From Herbiconiux oxytropis (lineage in GTDB: Bacteria; Actinomycetota; Actinomycetes; Actinomycetales; Microbacteriaceae), in contig NZ_JANLCK010000013.1 of NCBI RefSeq assembly GCF_024979315.1, positions 1 to 64,000 of the forward strand: a stretch of 64,000 bases of DNA. Reading direction: 5' to 3'. The stretch's first letter is position 1; the number at the start of each line of letters is the position of its first letter. Below, one piece after another: positions 25,329 to 35,892 of the stretch. The position numbers and the translations under genes were made by a program. The notes beneath the pieces were generated by a model, which was not told where the DNA came from, ran no database searches, and worked only from the letters and a program-made list of their open reading frames with translations.

Positions 25329-26114
25329 GTGCCGAAACGCCAGCAGCAGGTCGGAGAAGGTCTTCTCTATCGCCTCTACCAGAGGCGCATCCGCCGTCAC
25401 CTCGACGGATCGGTGTTGCCCAAGCACGTCGCCATGATCCTCGACGGCAACCGTCGCTGGGCCAAGCAGCGCTCGCTCGGCACCGCCGCGCACGGGCACC
25501 GGGCGGGGGCCGCGAAGATCCGCGAGTTCCTCGAGTGGTGCGACGATCTCGGCATCGAGGTCGTGACCCTCTACCTGCTCTCGACCGACAACCTCAGCAA
25601 CCGCTCAGGCGACGAGCTCACCGAACTGATCGAGATCATCGCCGACCTCGCCGACGACATCTCGCGCTTCCGTGACTGGCGGGTCAAGCACGTCGGCACC
25701 AACGCAGGCCTCCCCGAGCCGCTCATCGCGGCCCTCGACGGCGCCGAGGCCCGAACCGCCCAGCACGGCGGGCTGCACGTGAACCTCGCGGTGGGCTACG
25801 GAGGTCGTTCGGAGATCGCGGATGCGGTGCGCAGCATCATCCAGAAGCACCGCGACCTCGGTCACGGGCTCGACGAGCTCGAGGCCGACATCGACCAGGA
25901 GCTCATCGCCGAGCACCTCTACACGGGTGGCCAGCCGGATCCGGATCTCGTCATCCGCACCTCGGGCGAGCAGCGCCTCAGCGACTTCATGCTCTGGCAG
26001 TCGGCCCACAGCGAGTTCTATTTCATGGAGGCCCTCGGCCCCGACGTGCGCGAGGTCGACTTCCTGCGTGCCCTCCGCGACTACTCCCGCCGCCAACGGA
26101 GGTTTGGTTCTTAG
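25329..26114 (+). CDS. uppS: Isoprenyl transferase (undecaprenyl diphosphate synthase)
   Basis: 261 aa cis-prenyltransferase. HVAMILDGNRRWAK contains the catalytic aspartate (D39), GHRAGAAKIREFLEWC and TLYLLSTDNLSNR follow, and RTSGEQRLSDFMLWQSAHSE closes the active site. It condenses isopentenyl diphosphates to make the lipid carrier for peptidoglycan and surface glycans. Actinobacteria often carry two paralogues of different chain length; which one this is cannot be told. Confidence 0.96.
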   Translation: MPKRQQQVGEGLLYRLYQRRIRRHLDGSVLPKHVAMILDGNRRWAKQRSLGTAAHGHRAGAAKIREFLEWCDDLGIEVVTLYLLSTDNLSNRSGDELTELIEIIADLADDISRFRDWRVKHVGTNAGLPEPLIAALDGAEARTAQHGGLHVNLAVGYGGRSEIADAVRSIIQKHRDLGHGLDELEADIDQELIAEHLYTGGQPDPDLVIRTSGEQRLSDFMLWQSAHSEFYFMEALGPDVREVDFLRALRDYSRRQRRFGS

Positions 26115-26115
26115 C

Positions 26116-26202
26116 CGCGCCGCCGCCTCTGCGGCGCGGGCGACATGCGGTGCCGCCGCCGCGATGCGTCGCTGCGCGGCGCATCGCGGCGACGGTACCG
26201 CC
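26116..26202 (+). terminator. Two consecutive GC-rich hairpins after uppS
   Basis: First, a perfect 9-bp stem (26116-26124 with 26132-26140). Then a 22-nt arm pair (26148-26169 with 26181-26202, 20 of 22 paired) around an 11-nt loop. They begin right after the uppS stop and probably end its transcript; no U-tract is present. Confidence 0.7.
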
Positions 26203-26437
26203 TTGGGTCGGGTTGGGTGGGGCCTCTCACGAATTACACCCGTGTAACACACTGTTAATCTTCTGCGTTGCGTGTCGTAACCCACGCATCCGGCAACGAG
26301 CGTAGCTTCGGTCACATCAGGCATGGCGCCTGATCGAGACGGCCACATAAGTACGTTTCGACACAACCACCGTGGCCCGATCGCCTACTGAATCCGAGCG
26401 CCGAGCGTTCGGGGTTGGAGTGGATGTGGCCGAGCCC
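26203..26437 (+). promoter_or_regulatory. Promoter and structured leader of the PhoH-like gene
   Basis: Low-GC3 non-coding stretch. It holds a 6-2-6 palindrome TTACACCCGTGTAA (26234-26247) overlapping a second imperfect one (TGTAACACACTGTTAAT), an AT-rich -10-like TTAATC, a CGTTGC/GCAACG pair and a clean 7-bp hairpin (26316-26334). The reading frame open across its 3' end has poor codon bias, so I treat it as untranslated. Confidence 0.5.
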
Positions 26438-27808
26438 ATGACTCATCAGACCAGCGGGAACAGCACCGGAGGGGAAGCACGAGGCAGCACCAGCACCACT
26501 CGCACGACATCGACCGCCGAGGTGACCTATGTTCTGGACACCTCGGTTCTTCTGTCTGATCCGAAGGCGATCTTCCGGTTCGCCGAGCACGCGGTGGTCC
26601 TCCCGGTGATCGTCATCACCGAGCTGGAGTCCAAGCGCAACGACCCCGAGATCGGGTACTTCGCCCGGCAGGCGCTGCGCAACCTCGACGAGCTGCGCGT
26701 GCAGCACGAGCGGCTCGACTTCCCGATCGCGGTCGGCACCGAGGGCGGATCGCTGCGAGTGGAGCTGAACCACTCCAACACCTCGGTGCTGCCCTCCGGC
26801 CTCCAGCTCGGCGACAACGACACCCGCATCCTCGCGGTGGCGCAGAACCTGTCGAACGACGGGCTCAACGTGACGGTGGTCTCGAAGGATCTGCCGCTGC
26901 GCGTCAAGGCCGCCTCGATCGGCCTCGCGGCCGAGGAGTACCGCGCCGAGCTCGCGGTCGACTCCGGCTGGACCGGCATCGACTCGATCACGCTCGGCTC
27001 CGACGAGATGGCGCGGCTCTACGACCAGGAGACGCTCAGCACGCCGCTCGTCCGCGACATGCCGCTGAACACGGGCCTCGTCATCCACTCGGATCGGGGA
27101 TCGGCGCTCGGCCGCGTGGTCTCACGCGACACGTTCCAGGTCGTGCGCGGCGACCGCGACGTCTTCGGTCTGCACGGGCGCTCGGCGGAGCAGCGCGTGG
27201 CGATCGACATGCTGCTCGACCCGGAGGTCGGGATCGTGTCGCTGGGGGGTCGAGCCGGTACGGGGAAGTCCGCTCTGGCCCTGTGCGCCGGTCTCGAGGC
27301 GGTGCTGGAGAAGCAGCAGCACAAGAAGATCATGGTGTTCCGGCCGCTCTACGCGGTGGGCGGCCAGGAGCTCGGCTTCCTGCCGGGCGACGCGGCCGAG
27401 AAGATGAACCCGTGGGCGCAGGCCGTGTTCGACACCCTCGGCTCGCTCGTGTCGCAGAACGTGCTCGACGAGGTGATCGATCGCGGCATTCTCGAGGTGC
27501 TGCCGCTCACCCACATCCGGGGCCGTTCGCTGCACGACGCGTTCGTGATCGTCGACGAGGCGCAATCGCTCGAGCGCAACGTGCTGCTCACGGTGCTCTC
27601 CCGCATCGGGCAGAACTCGCGCGTGGTGCTCACGCACGACGTCGCGCAGCGCGACAACCTGCGGGTGGGGCGGCACGACGGCGTCGCCTCGGTGATCGAG
27701 ACGCTCAAGGGCCACTCGCTCTTCGGGCACATCACCCTCACCCGCTCGGAGCGCTCCGCCATCGCCGCGCTCGTCACCGAGATGCTGGAGTCGAACGAGC
27801 TCGCCTAG
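26438..27808 (+). CDS. PhoH family ATPase with N-terminal PIN domain
   Basis: 456 aa from the ATG at 26438. A GTG 66 bases upstream is in frame but the added codons have unusually low GC3. PIN domain first ([12 protein letters not shown] with the acidic nuclease residues, about residues 28-160), then a PhoH ATPase domain with Walker A GRAGTGKS (271-278) and Walker [13 protein letters not shown]. The PIN-PhoH combination (PhoH2 in mycobacteria) is an RNA helicase/RNase. Monocistronic between hairpins. Confidence 0.9.
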   Translation: MTHQTSGNSTGGEARGSTSTTRTTSTAEVTYVLDTSVLLSDPKAIFRFAEHAVVLPVIVITELESKRNDPEIGYFARQALRNLDELRVQHERLDFPIAVGTEGGSLRVELNHSNTSVLPSGLQLGDNDTRILAVAQNLSNDGLNVTVVSKDLPLRVKAASIGLAAEEYRAELAVDSGWTGIDSITLGSDEMARLYDQETLSTPLVRDMPLNTGLVIHSDRGSALGRVVSRDTFQVVRGDRDVFGLHGRSAEQRVAIDMLLDPEVGIVSLGGRAGTGKSALALCAGLEAVLEKQQHKKIMVFRPLYAVGGQELGFLPGDAAEKMNPWAQAVFDTLGSLVSQNVLDEVIDRGILEVLPLTHIRGRSLHDAFVIVDEAQSLERNVLLTVLSRIGQNSRVVLTHDVAQRDNLRVGRHDGVASVIETLKGHSLFGHITLTRSERSAIAALVTEMLESNELA

Positions 27809-27832
27809 CGGCTCCTGCACAGAGAGCAATCG

Positions 27833-27869
27833 GGGCCGCGACCATCCACCGACGTGGGGGTCGCGGCCC
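27833..27869 (+). terminator. Terminator after PhoH-like gene
   Basis: Perfect 11-bp stem (27833-27843 with 27859-27869), 15-nt loop, followed by TTCGCTGTCTT. Confidence 0.7.
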
Positions 27870-27888
27870 TTCGCTGTCTTGCGCGGCG

Positions 27889-27894
27889 TAGCGT
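27889..27894 (+). promoter_or_regulatory. -10 box upstream of short leader ORF
   Basis: TAGCGT, exactly six bases before the ATG at 27901, the same geometry as the leaderless genes of this window. Confidence 0.5.
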
Positions 27895-27900
27895 GCCGGC

Positions 27901-27942
27901 ATGCCGTTCGAATTCGATTCCGTCTCCTCGCATCCGCCGTGA
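27901..27942 (+). other. 13-codon leader ORF in frame with the prepilin peptidase
   Basis: Reads MPFEFDSVSSHPP then TGA. It is in the same frame as the GTG start at 27949, two codons later. Could be a short leader peptide with translational restart, or the start of an originally longer gene broken by one nonsense change. Confidence 0.4.
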
Positions 27943-27948
27943 GAGATC

Positions 27949-28371
27949 GTGCCGCTGTCCTACCTGGCCGCCGTGAGCGTGACGCTCGCGGTCGTCGACG
28001 CGCGGGAGCAACGACTGCCGAACACGCTCGTGATGCCCGGGCTGGTGCTGCTCGGGTGGGCGATCGTCGGTGCGGAGGTGCAGGAGCCCGGTCGTGCGCT
28101 CTCCGTGCTCGCCGCCTGCGCCTGCGCTGCCGCCGTCTTCGGCGCCGGCTGGCTGGCCGGGGCCGTGGGAATGGGCGACGTCAAGCTGGCCGTGCTGCTG
28201 GCGGGCACGGCAGCGCTCCTGGGAGCTGTCGTCCTGCCCCTTGCCGGCGTCGCCCTCGCCCTGCTGATGGCACCGGCACTGGTCTCCGCCTGCAGCGACA
28301 CCCGGATCCCGCTGGGCCCGCCGCTGCTCGCGGCCTTCTGGTGGGCGACGGTCCTCGCCTGGCCTCCGTGA
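27949..28371 (+). CDS. Small A24-type prepilin peptidase-like membrane protein
   Basis: 140 aa, GTG start. Short form lacking the N-terminal methyltransferase domain. The two catalytic aspartates are visible: VDAREQRLPN and GMGDVKLA (the GxGD motif). Four to five helices. These enzymes process type IV pilin-like leader peptides, but no pilus or Tad genes are in the window. A TGA separates it from an upstream in-frame ATG, see the leader ORF. Confidence 0.78.
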   Translation: MPLSYLAAVSVTLAVVDAREQRLPNTLVMPGLVLLGWAIVGAEVQEPGRALSVLAACACAAAVFGAGWLAGAVGMGDVKLAVLLAGTAALLGAVVLPLAGVALALLMAPALVSACSDTRIPLGPPLLAAFWWATVLAWPP

Positions 28372-28433
28372 GCTCCGCCACCACCGCCCCCACCGCCGGC
28401 GGGGGAGACGACGGAGTTCGGGCCCTGCAGCGC

Positions 28434-28479
28434 AGACGACGGAGCCTCAGCCACCTGTGGGGCTGAGGCTCCGTCGTCT
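28434..28479 (-). terminator. Perfect 19-bp inverted repeat between prepilin peptidase and fumC
   Basis: Arms 28434-28452 and 28461-28479 pair without mismatch around an 8-nt loop. It lies between two convergent genes and can act on both. A copy of the arm core (GACGACGGAG) also occurs at 28407-28416. Confidence 0.8.
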
Positions 28480-28493
28480 TCGGGTGAGGGAAG

Positions 28494-29909
28494 CTACTTC
28501 GCGGCGGGCGGGGCCGTCATCGAGAGCACGTCGAGCGCCGAGTCGAGCTGCTCGAGGGTGACCTCGCCGCGCTCCACGAAGCCGAGGTCGATCACGGCCT
28601 CGCGCACCGTGAGGCCCTTGGCCACGGAGTGCTTGGCGATCTTCGCGGCCGCTTCGTAGCCGATCACGCGGTTCAACGGCGTCACGATCGACGGCGACGA
28701 CTCCGCGAGGGCACGGGCGCGCTCGAGGTTGGCCTCGAGACCCACGACCGTCTTGTCGGCCAGGAGCACCGAGGAGTTCGCGAGCAGACGGATCGACTCG
28801 AGCAGCGCGGTGCCCATCACCGGGATGGCCACGTTGAGCTCGAACGCGCCGGAGGCACCCGACCAGGCGATCGACGCATCGTTGCCGATCACGCGCGAGC
28901 AGACCATGAGCACGGCCTCGGGGATGACCGGGTTGACCTTGCCGGGCATGATCGACGAGCCTGGCTGCAGGTCGGGGATGTGCAGTTCGCCGATGCCGGT
29001 GTTCGGGCCCGAGCCCATCCAGCGCAGGTCGTTGCAGATCTTGGTGAGCGACACGGCGAGCACGCGCAGGGCTCCGGATGCCTCCACGAGCGAATCGCGG
29101 GCACCCTGGGCCTCGAAGTGGTCGCGGGCCTCGGTGATCGGCAGGCCCGTCTCGTCGGCGAGCAGCGAGATCACGAGCTGCGGGAACCCGGCGGGCGTGT
29201 TGATGCCCGTGCCCACGGCGGTGCCGCCGAGCGGAACCTCGGCCACGCGGGGGAGCGCCGACTTCACGCGCTCGATGCCGAGGCGGATCTGCGCGGCGTA
29301 GCCGCCGAACTCCTGGCCGAGGGTCACGGGCGTCGCGTCCATCAGGTGGGTGCGGCCCGCCTTGACGGCGGTGGCCCACAGCGCGGCCTTCTCCTCGAGC
29401 GCCTTCTGCAGGTGCTCGAGCGAGGGGATCAGGTCGTGGATGAGGGCACCCGTGACGGCGACGTGCACGGAGGTGGGGAACACGTCGTTGGAGGACTGCG
29501 AGGCGTTCACGTGGTCGTTGGGGTGCACGTTCGAGCCGAGGGACTCGGTGGCGAGCGAGGCGAGCACCTCGTTCATGTTCATGTTCGACGAGGTGCCGGA
29601 TCCGGTCTGGTAGACGTCGATCGGGAAGTCGCCCTCGAACTCGCCGGCGACAACGCGGTCGGCGGCCGCGGCGATGGCCTGGGCGATCGTGTCGTCGAGC
29701 ACGCCCAGCTTGCTGTTGGCGAGCGCTGCCGCCTTCTTGATGCGCGCGAGCGCGGCGATCTGGGCGGTCTCGAGCCCGGCGCCGGAGATGGGGAAGTTCT
29801 CGACCGCGCGCTGGGTCTGCGCGCCGTAGCGGGCGGAGACGGGAACCCGCACCTCGCCCATCGTGTCGTGCTCGATGCGGTACTCGGTCTGATCGGCGGT
29901 GTCCACCAC
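28494..29909 (-). CDS. fumC: Class II fumarate hydratase
   Basis: 471 aa. Contains the superfamily signature [27 protein letters not shown] near the N-terminus and [17 protein letters not shown]. Oxygen-stable, Fe-S-free enzyme that interconverts fumarate and malate in the TCA cycle. GTG start with AAAGGAC nine bases upstream. The carbonic anhydrase gene ends 83 bases upstream on the same strand. Confidence 0.97.
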   Translation of the reverse strand: MVDTADQTEYRIEHDTMGEVRVPVSARYGAQTQRAVENFPISGAGLETAQIAALARIKKAAALANSKLGVLDDTIAQAIAAAADRVVAGEFEGDFPIDVYQTGSGTSSNMNMNEVLASLATESLGSNVHPNDHVNASQSSNDVFPTSVHVAVTGALIHDLIPSLEHLQKALEEKAALWATAVKAGRTHLMDATPVTLGQEFGGYAAQIRLGIERVKSALPRVAEVPLGGTAVGTGINTPAGFPQLVISLLADETGLPITEARDHFEAQGARDSLVEASGALRVLAVSLTKICNDLRWMGSGPNTGIGELHIPDLQPGSSIMPGKVNPVIPEAVLMVCSRVIGNDASIAWSGASGAFELNVAIPVMGTALLESIRLLANSSVLLADKTVVGLEANLERARALAESSPSIVTPLNRVIGYEAAAKIAKHSVAKGLTVREAVIDLGFVERGEVTLEQLDSALDVLSMTAPPAAK

Positions 29910-29992
29910 TGTGTGGTCGTCCTTTCGTCATGCCGGCGACGCAGCGCAGCGGCGTTGTGTTCCTGGGGTTGCGTACTGATGGAGGTCGCGGG

Positions 29993-30655
29993 TCAGAGAT
30001 CGCCGATGGCGATGTCGGCGACGGCCCGGCCTTCGGCGAGGCGGTAGTTCGCGCCCACCACAGCCAATCTACCCTCCGCGACCGCGTGGGTGATGATCTC
30101 CGACGACTCCAGCAGCTGGCCGACGGTGGAGCGGAGGTGGGCCTTGCCGACCGCACCCGCATCCGGAGCCGTGAGCAGCGATCCGTCGTCGGCGCGTTCG
30201 GTGGGCACCTTGTCGAGGGCGGGCACGATCTGCTCCACGAGGCCGCGGATGTGGCCGGGCAGGGGAGCGGCGTCGGGCAGCTGCGAGTCGATGGCCGCGC
30301 GCACGGCACCGCACTCATCGTGCCCGAGCACGACGATGAGGGCGACGCCGAGCACCTCCACGGCGTACTCGAGGCTGCCGATGACGGAGTCGGAGATGAC
30401 CTGCCCGGCGTTCCGCACCACGAAGAGGTCGCCGAGGCCGAGGTCGAAGATGATCTCGGCGGCCAATCGCGAGTCGGCGCAGCCGAACAGCGCCGCACGC
30501 GGGGTCTGCACGTGCGAGGTCTTGGCTCGCGTCTCCACGTCCTGACGCGGGTGCTTCGGGGTGCCGGCCATGAACCGCTCGTTGCCGCGCAGCATGGTGG
30601 CCCAGACTCTCGAGGGTGTCGTGGCCTCGGTGCCGTTGCCGTCCTGGTCTGTCAT
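29993..30655 (-). CDS. Beta-class carbonic anhydrase
   Basis: 220 aa from the ATG overlapping the DUF4245 stop. Zinc ligands C59 and D61 in GCADSR, then H112 and C115 in GHDECGAV; type I beta-CA layout. It interconverts CO2 and bicarbonate, supplying carboxylases. The longer open frame upstream belongs to the DUF4245 region. Confidence 0.94.
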   Translation of the reverse strand: MTDQDGNGTEATTPSRVWATMLRGNERFMAGTPKHPRQDVETRAKTSHVQTPRAALFGCADSRLAAEIIFDLGLGDLFVVRNAGQVISDSVIGSLEYAVEVLGVALIVVLGHDECGAVRAAIDSQLPDAAPLPGHIRGLVEQIVPALDKVPTERADDGSLLTAPDAGAVGKAHLRSTVGQLLESSEIITHAVAEGRLAVVGANYRLAEGRAVADIAIGDL

Positions 30656-31320
30656 TCCGCTCCCTCGCCCTGCTCCAGCACGGTGCCGGCGATCGAGGTC
30701 GCCACCACCTCGATCTCCTCCGGTTCCGCGGTGCCGAACACCACGAAGGTCGACTCGCCGGACTCCGTGGTGAGCGCGTACTCGACGTTGCCCACCTCGT
30801 CCTGGCCCGATCCGCCCGATCGGTTGTCGTACACCGTCCACTCCACGCCGTCGAGGTCGACCACGCCGCTCGCGAGCCCGCCGGCCACCTGGTCGGCGAG
30901 CCACGAGGGGTTCGCCTCCACGGCCTGCGTGAGGCCCACGTACTCCTGCTCGGGCGAGATCAGGCCGATATACCACGAGATCACACCGTCGCTCGGGGCG
31001 GTGCGGATCTCGGCCGCGTTCGAGGTCCAGCCCTCGGGGAGGTCCGGCACCGCCAGCGGCACGGGCATCGACGCCTGGGCGCTCTCGGCCACGGTCGCAT
31101 AGTCGACGGGATCGATCAGCGATCCCTCCGAGCGCGGCACGAGGAGCACGATCGCCGCCACGAGGGCCACGGAGGCCAGGAGAGCGTAGAGCAGGTTGAA
31201 GAGCGTCTTGCGGTCGCGGTAGAGCCGCGACGCCTCGGCCTTCCGGGCCGCGGTCTCATCGGGCGTCTCGGGCCGGCCGAGCTCGGCGACGATCGTCTGC
31301 TCGCTCTTCGCGCGCGCCAT
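30652..31320 (-). CDS. DUF4245 domain membrane protein
   Basis: 222 aa. Cytoplasmic basic N-terminus, one helix (about residues 43-63), then an extracytoplasmic domain with VPDLPEGWTSNAAEI and WYIGLISPEQEYVGLTQA, which match DUF4245. Overlaps carbonic anhydrase by ATGA and follows xseB by four bases, so xseB-DUF4245-carbonic anhydrase form one unit. Function unknown. Confidence 0.85.
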   Translation of the reverse strand: MARAKSEQTIVAELGRPETPDETAARKAEASRLYRDRKTLFNLLYALLASVALVAAIVLLVPRSEGSLIDPVDYATVAESAQASMPVPLAVPDLPEGWTSNAAEIRTAPSDGVISWYIGLISPEQEYVGLTQAVEANPSWLADQVAGGLASGVVDLDGVEWTVYDNRSGGSGQDEVGNVEYALTTESGESTFVVFGTAEPEEIEVVATSIAGTVLEQGEGAE

Positions 31321-31324
31321 GCCG

Positions 31325-31567
31325 CTACTCCGCCGCCGTCGCGCGGGCGGCGTCGAGCCGTTCGCGGGCGCCGATGAGCCACTGCTCGCACCGGGAGGCG
31401 AGCGCCTCGCCGCGCTCCCACAGCGCGAGCGACTGCTCGAGCGTGGCCGAGCCCTGCTCGAGCTCGCCCACCACGCGGATGAGCTCGTCGCGAGCCTCCT
31501 CGTAGCTCAGCGACTCGGCGTCGGCACCGGGCGCAGGGGCGCCGGCGGATGCGGGTGTGACGGGCAT
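31325..31567 (-). CDS. xseB: Exodeoxyribonuclease VII small subunit
   Basis: 80 aa. Helical hairpin with [38 protein letters not shown], the XseB signature split here across residues 25-62. Partner of XseA in degrading single-stranded DNA. Short Ala/Pro N-terminal extension. Confidence 0.95.
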   Translation of the reverse strand: MPVTPASAGAPAPGADAESLSYEEARDELIRVVGELEQGSATLEQSLALWERGEALASRCEQWLIGARERLDAARATAAE

Positions 31568-31573
31568 GCTTCG

Positions 31574-31579
31574 ATCCTA
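31574..31579 (-). promoter_or_regulatory. -10 box for leaderless xseB transcript
   Basis: TAGGAT on the minus strand ends six bases before the xseB ATG; its TAG is the xseA stop codon. Confidence 0.6.
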
Positions 31580-32932
31580 ACGATCTCGAGGTGCGGATTC
31601 GGCGGCGAGGGCGTCCCCGGCCCGGTCTGCCCCGGCCCGGTCGGCGGCGGCGCGGTCGGCGGCGGCGCCCCTGGAGGCCGCGCCACCGCGGGGGGTGCGG
31701 CCGAGCGACTCGGCGTCGAAGACTCCCTCGGCCACCGTCACGGTGAGGCTGCTCCCCGCAGGCGCCTCGGAGTCGGCGCGCACGATGTGCCCGGCGTGCG
31801 GCCCGCTCGTGGCCTGCACGATCGCGTAGCCCCGGTCGAGGGTGCGCTGAGGGGAGAGCGCCCGCAGGTGCCCGGCGAGCTCGCGCACCGTATTCTGCTC
31901 GCGCTCGATCACCCGGCGCACGAGCTCCTCGCCGCGGGCCACGAAGCGCGTGAGGTCCTCCGAGCGGCGGTCGATCATCCACCCCGGCTCCGCGAGCACC
32001 GGCCGGCTGCGGATCTGCGCGATCCGGTCGACCTCCACCGACACGAGGTTCGCCACCCGGCCCCGGATGCGCAGGCGGGCCTGGTCGACCCGGTGCAGCT
32101 CCTCCGTGACATCCGGCACCACCCGCTTGGCGGCATCCGTCGGCGTCGACGCCCTGAGGTCGGCCACGAGGTCGATGAGCGGAGAGTCGGCCTCGTGCCC
32201 GATGGCGCTCACCACGGGGGTGCGGGCGGCGGCGACGGCGCGCACGACCGCCTCGTCGCTGAACCCGAGCAGGTTCTGGAAATCACCGCCGCCGCGCGCC
32301 ACGATGATGACGTCGATCGAGGGATCGGCGTCGAGCGCCTCGAGCGCCGCCACGACCTCGCGGGCCGTGCGATCGCCCTGCACCGCCGCGTGCACCACGC
32401 GGAACCGCACGGAGGGCCAGCGCAGCTGCGCGTTCCGCAGCACGTCTTTCTCGGCGTCGCTGTCTCTGCCCGTGATGAGGCCGATGCCACCGGGAAGGAA
32501 CGGGAGCGGCTTCTTGCGCGACCGGTCGAAGAGCCCCTCGGCGGCGAGCTGCGACTTCAGTCGCTCGAGCCGCTCGAGCAGGTCGCCGAGGCCGACGTGG
32601 CGCATCTCGAACACCTGCATGGTGAGCGTGCCACCGCGCACCCAGTAGTTGGGCTTGACGAGAGCGATCACGCGGTCGCCCTGCTTGAGGTCGGCCGGGA
32701 GCTTCGCCTTGACCGACGACCAGATGGTGAAGCTCACCGTCGCGTCGCCGGCGAGGTCTTTGAGCTTGCCGTAGACGTTGCCGCCCGAGACACCCCACTG
32801 CGTGATCTCGCCCTCGACCCAGGCCGTGCCGAGCCGCTCGATGTAGCCGCGGATCTTCTGCGCGAGCTCGCCGACCGGCCACGGGTTCTCGAGCGTGGGC
32901 GGGCCCGAGACGAACGCGGGGGCGTCGGTCAC
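31577..32932 (-). CDS. xseA: Exodeoxyribonuclease VII large subunit
   Basis: 451 aa from the GTG at 32932, preferred over an ATG 30 bases upstream because AAGGAG lies nine bases before it. N-terminal OB-fold (WPVGELAQKIRGYIERLGTAWVEGEIT region), then the catalytic core with GIGLITGRDSDAEKDVL and DVIIVARGGGD. The C-terminal 30 residues are an Ala/Arg/Asp repeat (ADRAAADRAGADRAGD) coded by GGCCCGGTC-like units. Confidence 0.95.
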   Translation of the reverse strand: MTDAPAFVSGPPTLENPWPVGELAQKIRGYIERLGTAWVEGEITQWGVSGGNVYGKLKDLAGDATVSFTIWSSVKAKLPADLKQGDRVIALVKPNYWVRGGTLTMQVFEMRHVGLGDLLERLERLKSQLAAEGLFDRSRKKPLPFLPGGIGLITGRDSDAEKDVLRNAQLRWPSVRFRVVHAAVQGDRTAREVVAALEALDADPSIDVIIVARGGGDFQNLLGFSDEAVVRAVAAARTPVVSAIGHEADSPLIDLVADLRASTPTDAAKRVVPDVTEELHRVDQARLRIRGRVANLVSVEVDRIAQIRSRPVLAEPGWMIDRRSEDLTRFVARGEELVRRVIEREQNTVRELAGHLRALSPQRTLDRGYAIVQATSGPHAGHIVRADSEAPAGSSLTVTVAEGVFDAESLGRTPRGGAASRGAAADRAAADRAGADRAGDALAAESAPRDR

Positions 32933-32977
32933 GCCATCACTCTCCTTCAGGGCGGCATTCACCCAGTCGCGCCGACG

Positions 32978-32983
32978 TAGACT
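32978..32983 (+). promoter_or_regulatory. -10 box for leaderless ispH transcript
   Basis: TAGACT, six bases before the GTG at 32990. Confidence 0.65.
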
Positions 32984-32989
32984 CGGGGG

Positions 32990-34054
32990 GTGAGCAATGC
33001 GACGACCATCAGTCTGCCGATGCCGAGGATTCCCGGCGTTCGCAACAGGCTAAAGGATAACCCGGTGACCGGGCACAAGCGTGTGCTCCTGGCAGCCCCT
33101 CGTGGCTATTGTGCAGGAGTGGACAGGGCGGTCGTCGCCGTCGAGAAGGCGCTCGAGAACTACGGCGCCCCCGTCTACGTGCGCAAGCAGATCGTGCACA
33201 ACGTGCACGTCGTCTCCACGCTCGAGAAGCGCGGCGCGATCTTCGTCGAGGAGGTCGACGAGGTGCCCGAGGGCGCCCACGTCGTCTTCTCCGCCCATGG
33301 CGTCTCGCCCGCCGTCGTGCAGGGCGCGGCCGACCGCGGCCTCCAGGCCATCGACGCCACCTGCCCGCTCGTCACCAAGGTGCACCGCGAGGCCGTGCGC
33401 TTCGCCCGCGACGACTTCGAGATCCTCCTGATCGGCCACGAGGGCCACGAGGAGGTCGAGGGCACCGCCGGTGAGGCCCCCGAGCACATCACGCTCGTCG
33501 GCAGCCCGGATGCCGTGGACGACATCGAGGTCAAGGACCCGGACAAGGTGGTCTGGCTCTCGCAGACGACCCTCTCGGTCGACGAGACCATGGAGACCGT
33601 GCGCCGCCTCCGGGTGAAGTTCCCGAACCTGCAGGATCCCCCCTCGGACGACATCTGCTACGCCACCCAGAACCGCCAGGTCGCCATCAAGAAGGTGGCG
33701 CAGGGCGCCGGCCTCGTGATCGTGGTGGGCTCGGCGAACTCGTCGAACTCGGTGCGCCTCGTGGAGGTCGCCCTCGAGTACGGCGCGAAGGCCGCCTACC
33801 GGGTCGACTACGCCCACGAGGTCAAGCAGGAGTGGCTCGACGGCGTCGAGACCGTGGGGGTCACCTCCGGCGCCTCGGTGCCCGAGGTGCTCGTGCAGGA
33901 GCTGCTCGACGACCTCGCGGGCGCCGGCTACGGCGACATCGAGACCGTGCAGACCGCGGAGGAGGACCTGGTGTTCTCACTGCCGAAGGAGCTCCGCCGC
34001 GACACCTCCGGCAAGAAGGACCCCCGCGCCACCGGCGGCCGCCACCGCGCCTAG
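32990..34054 (+). CDS. ispH: 4-hydroxy-3-methylbut-2-enyl diphosphate reductase
   Basis: 354 aa. The three cysteines that hold the [4Fe-4S] cluster are C41 ([10 protein letters not shown]), C125 ([11 protein letters not shown]) and C223 ([11 protein letters not shown]). It makes IPP and DMAPP in the last step of the MEP pathway, upstream of UppS. The N-terminal 28 residues before [11 protein letters not shown] are an extension; a GTG at 33065 is a possible alternative start, but the -10 spacing supports 32990. Confidence 0.96.
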   Translation: MSNATTISLPMPRIPGVRNRLKDNPVTGHKRVLLAAPRGYCAGVDRAVVAVEKALENYGAPVYVRKQIVHNVHVVSTLEKRGAIFVEEVDEVPEGAHVVFSAHGVSPAVVQGAADRGLQAIDATCPLVTKVHREAVRFARDDFEILLIGHEGHEEVEGTAGEAPEHITLVGSPDAVDDIEVKDPDKVVWLSQTTLSVDETMETVRRLRVKFPNLQDPPSDDICYATQNRQVAIKKVAQGAGLVIVVGSANSSNSVRLVEVALEYGAKAAYRVDYAHEVKQEWLDGVETVGVTSGASVPEVLVQELLDDLAGAGYGDIETVQTAEEDLVFSLPKELRRDTSGKKDPRATGGRHRA

Positions 34055-34083
34055 GGCTGACACCGCCGCGGCGGCGGCTCGGC

Positions 34084-34692
34084 CTAAGGACTGACGCGCG
34101 TGAGCGTGTCGAGGATGACCGGGTCGGCCATGATCGCGATGGTCACGACGGTGAAGCTGATCAGCCCCGCCACCACGGCACCGATGACCGGGATGAAGAA
34201 CGCCAGCTTGTTCTGCCGCACGCGCCGGATCGAGTAGACGGCCGTGAGGGCGAAGACGAGGAACGTCAGCGCCGCCCCCGCCACTCCCGCGGTGTTCGCG
34301 GTCGCGGTGCCCGTGTAGGCGCTGTCGATGCCCCAGATCTCCATGACCTGGTTCATGACATCCGGCAGCGACACGAGCGACGAGATGGTGTTCGCCGTCC
34401 AGATCAGGCCGATGGCGAGCAGGGCGATGGTGGCGATGCGGTCGGCCCGGTTGACCGGGCGACCGTCGGGGCCGAAGGTCGCTGTCGCAGGAGCGGGGGC
34501 GGGGGTGCGGGTGGATCCCGAGGCCGGTGCGGCCGCGGAGTCGCGCGCCGCGGGGCGCACCGCGGGCGGCGCGGCCGGGGTGCGGGCCTCCACCTCGACC
34601 GGCTGCTCGGGCTCCGCATCGGCCGGCGGCTCCCACTTCCAGCCCTCGGGGGCGAGTTCGCCGTACTTGGGCTTGGGTCGTTCGTCGGTCAC
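34084..34692 (-). CDS. Membrane protein, DUF6264-like
   Basis: 202 aa. Hydrophilic N-terminus of about 85 residues beginning RPKPKYGELAPEGWKWEPP, then four helices. The PKYGELAPEGW opening is typical of a small-actinobacterial family (I associate it with DUF6264, not certain). Function unknown. Converges on ispH with a 29-base gap. Confidence 0.65.
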   Translation of the reverse strand: MTDERPKPKYGELAPEGWKWEPPADAEPEQPVEVEARTPAAPPAVRPAARDSAAAPASGSTRTPAPAPATATFGPDGRPVNRADRIATIALLAIGLIWTANTISSLVSLPDVMNQVMEIWGIDSAYTGTATANTAGVAGAALTFLVFALTAVYSIRRVRQNKLAFFIPVIGAVVAGLISFTVVTIAIMADPVILDTLTRVSP

Positions 34693-34722
34693 GCGCTGCT
34701 CTCGTGTGGTGTCGGTGCGGTC

Positions 34723-34764
34723 GGATCGGGCCGGTCACATCGGGCCGACCGGATCGGGCCGGTC
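34723..34764. repeat. 14-bp direct repeat upstream of the DUF6264-like gene
   Basis: GGATCGGGCCGGTC occurs at 34723-34736 and 34751-34764, with a related inverted piece between them. Confidence 0.7.
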
Positions 34765-34812
34765 GGATAGGTTCGGGGCGGGCGGCCGGAGCCGTCCCGC
34801 CGCGACGTTACC

Positions 34813-35838
<1,026 letters not shown>

Positions 35839-35892
35839 GTCATCTCCTTTGGTGGGCGCGACCGGGCGCGCCGGCCGGTGCCGTTCGATCCG

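Noticed and set aside
26372-26437. Upstream GTG as the start of the PhoH-like protein
   Set aside because: Twenty-two extra codons with about one third A/T third positions, unlike all neighbouring genes; the ATG at 26438 is favoured.
28381-28452. Direct repeats of GACGACGGAG as a possible mini-CRISPR or iteron
   Set aside because: Only two complete copies, one of which is an arm of the fumC hairpin; no regular spacing.
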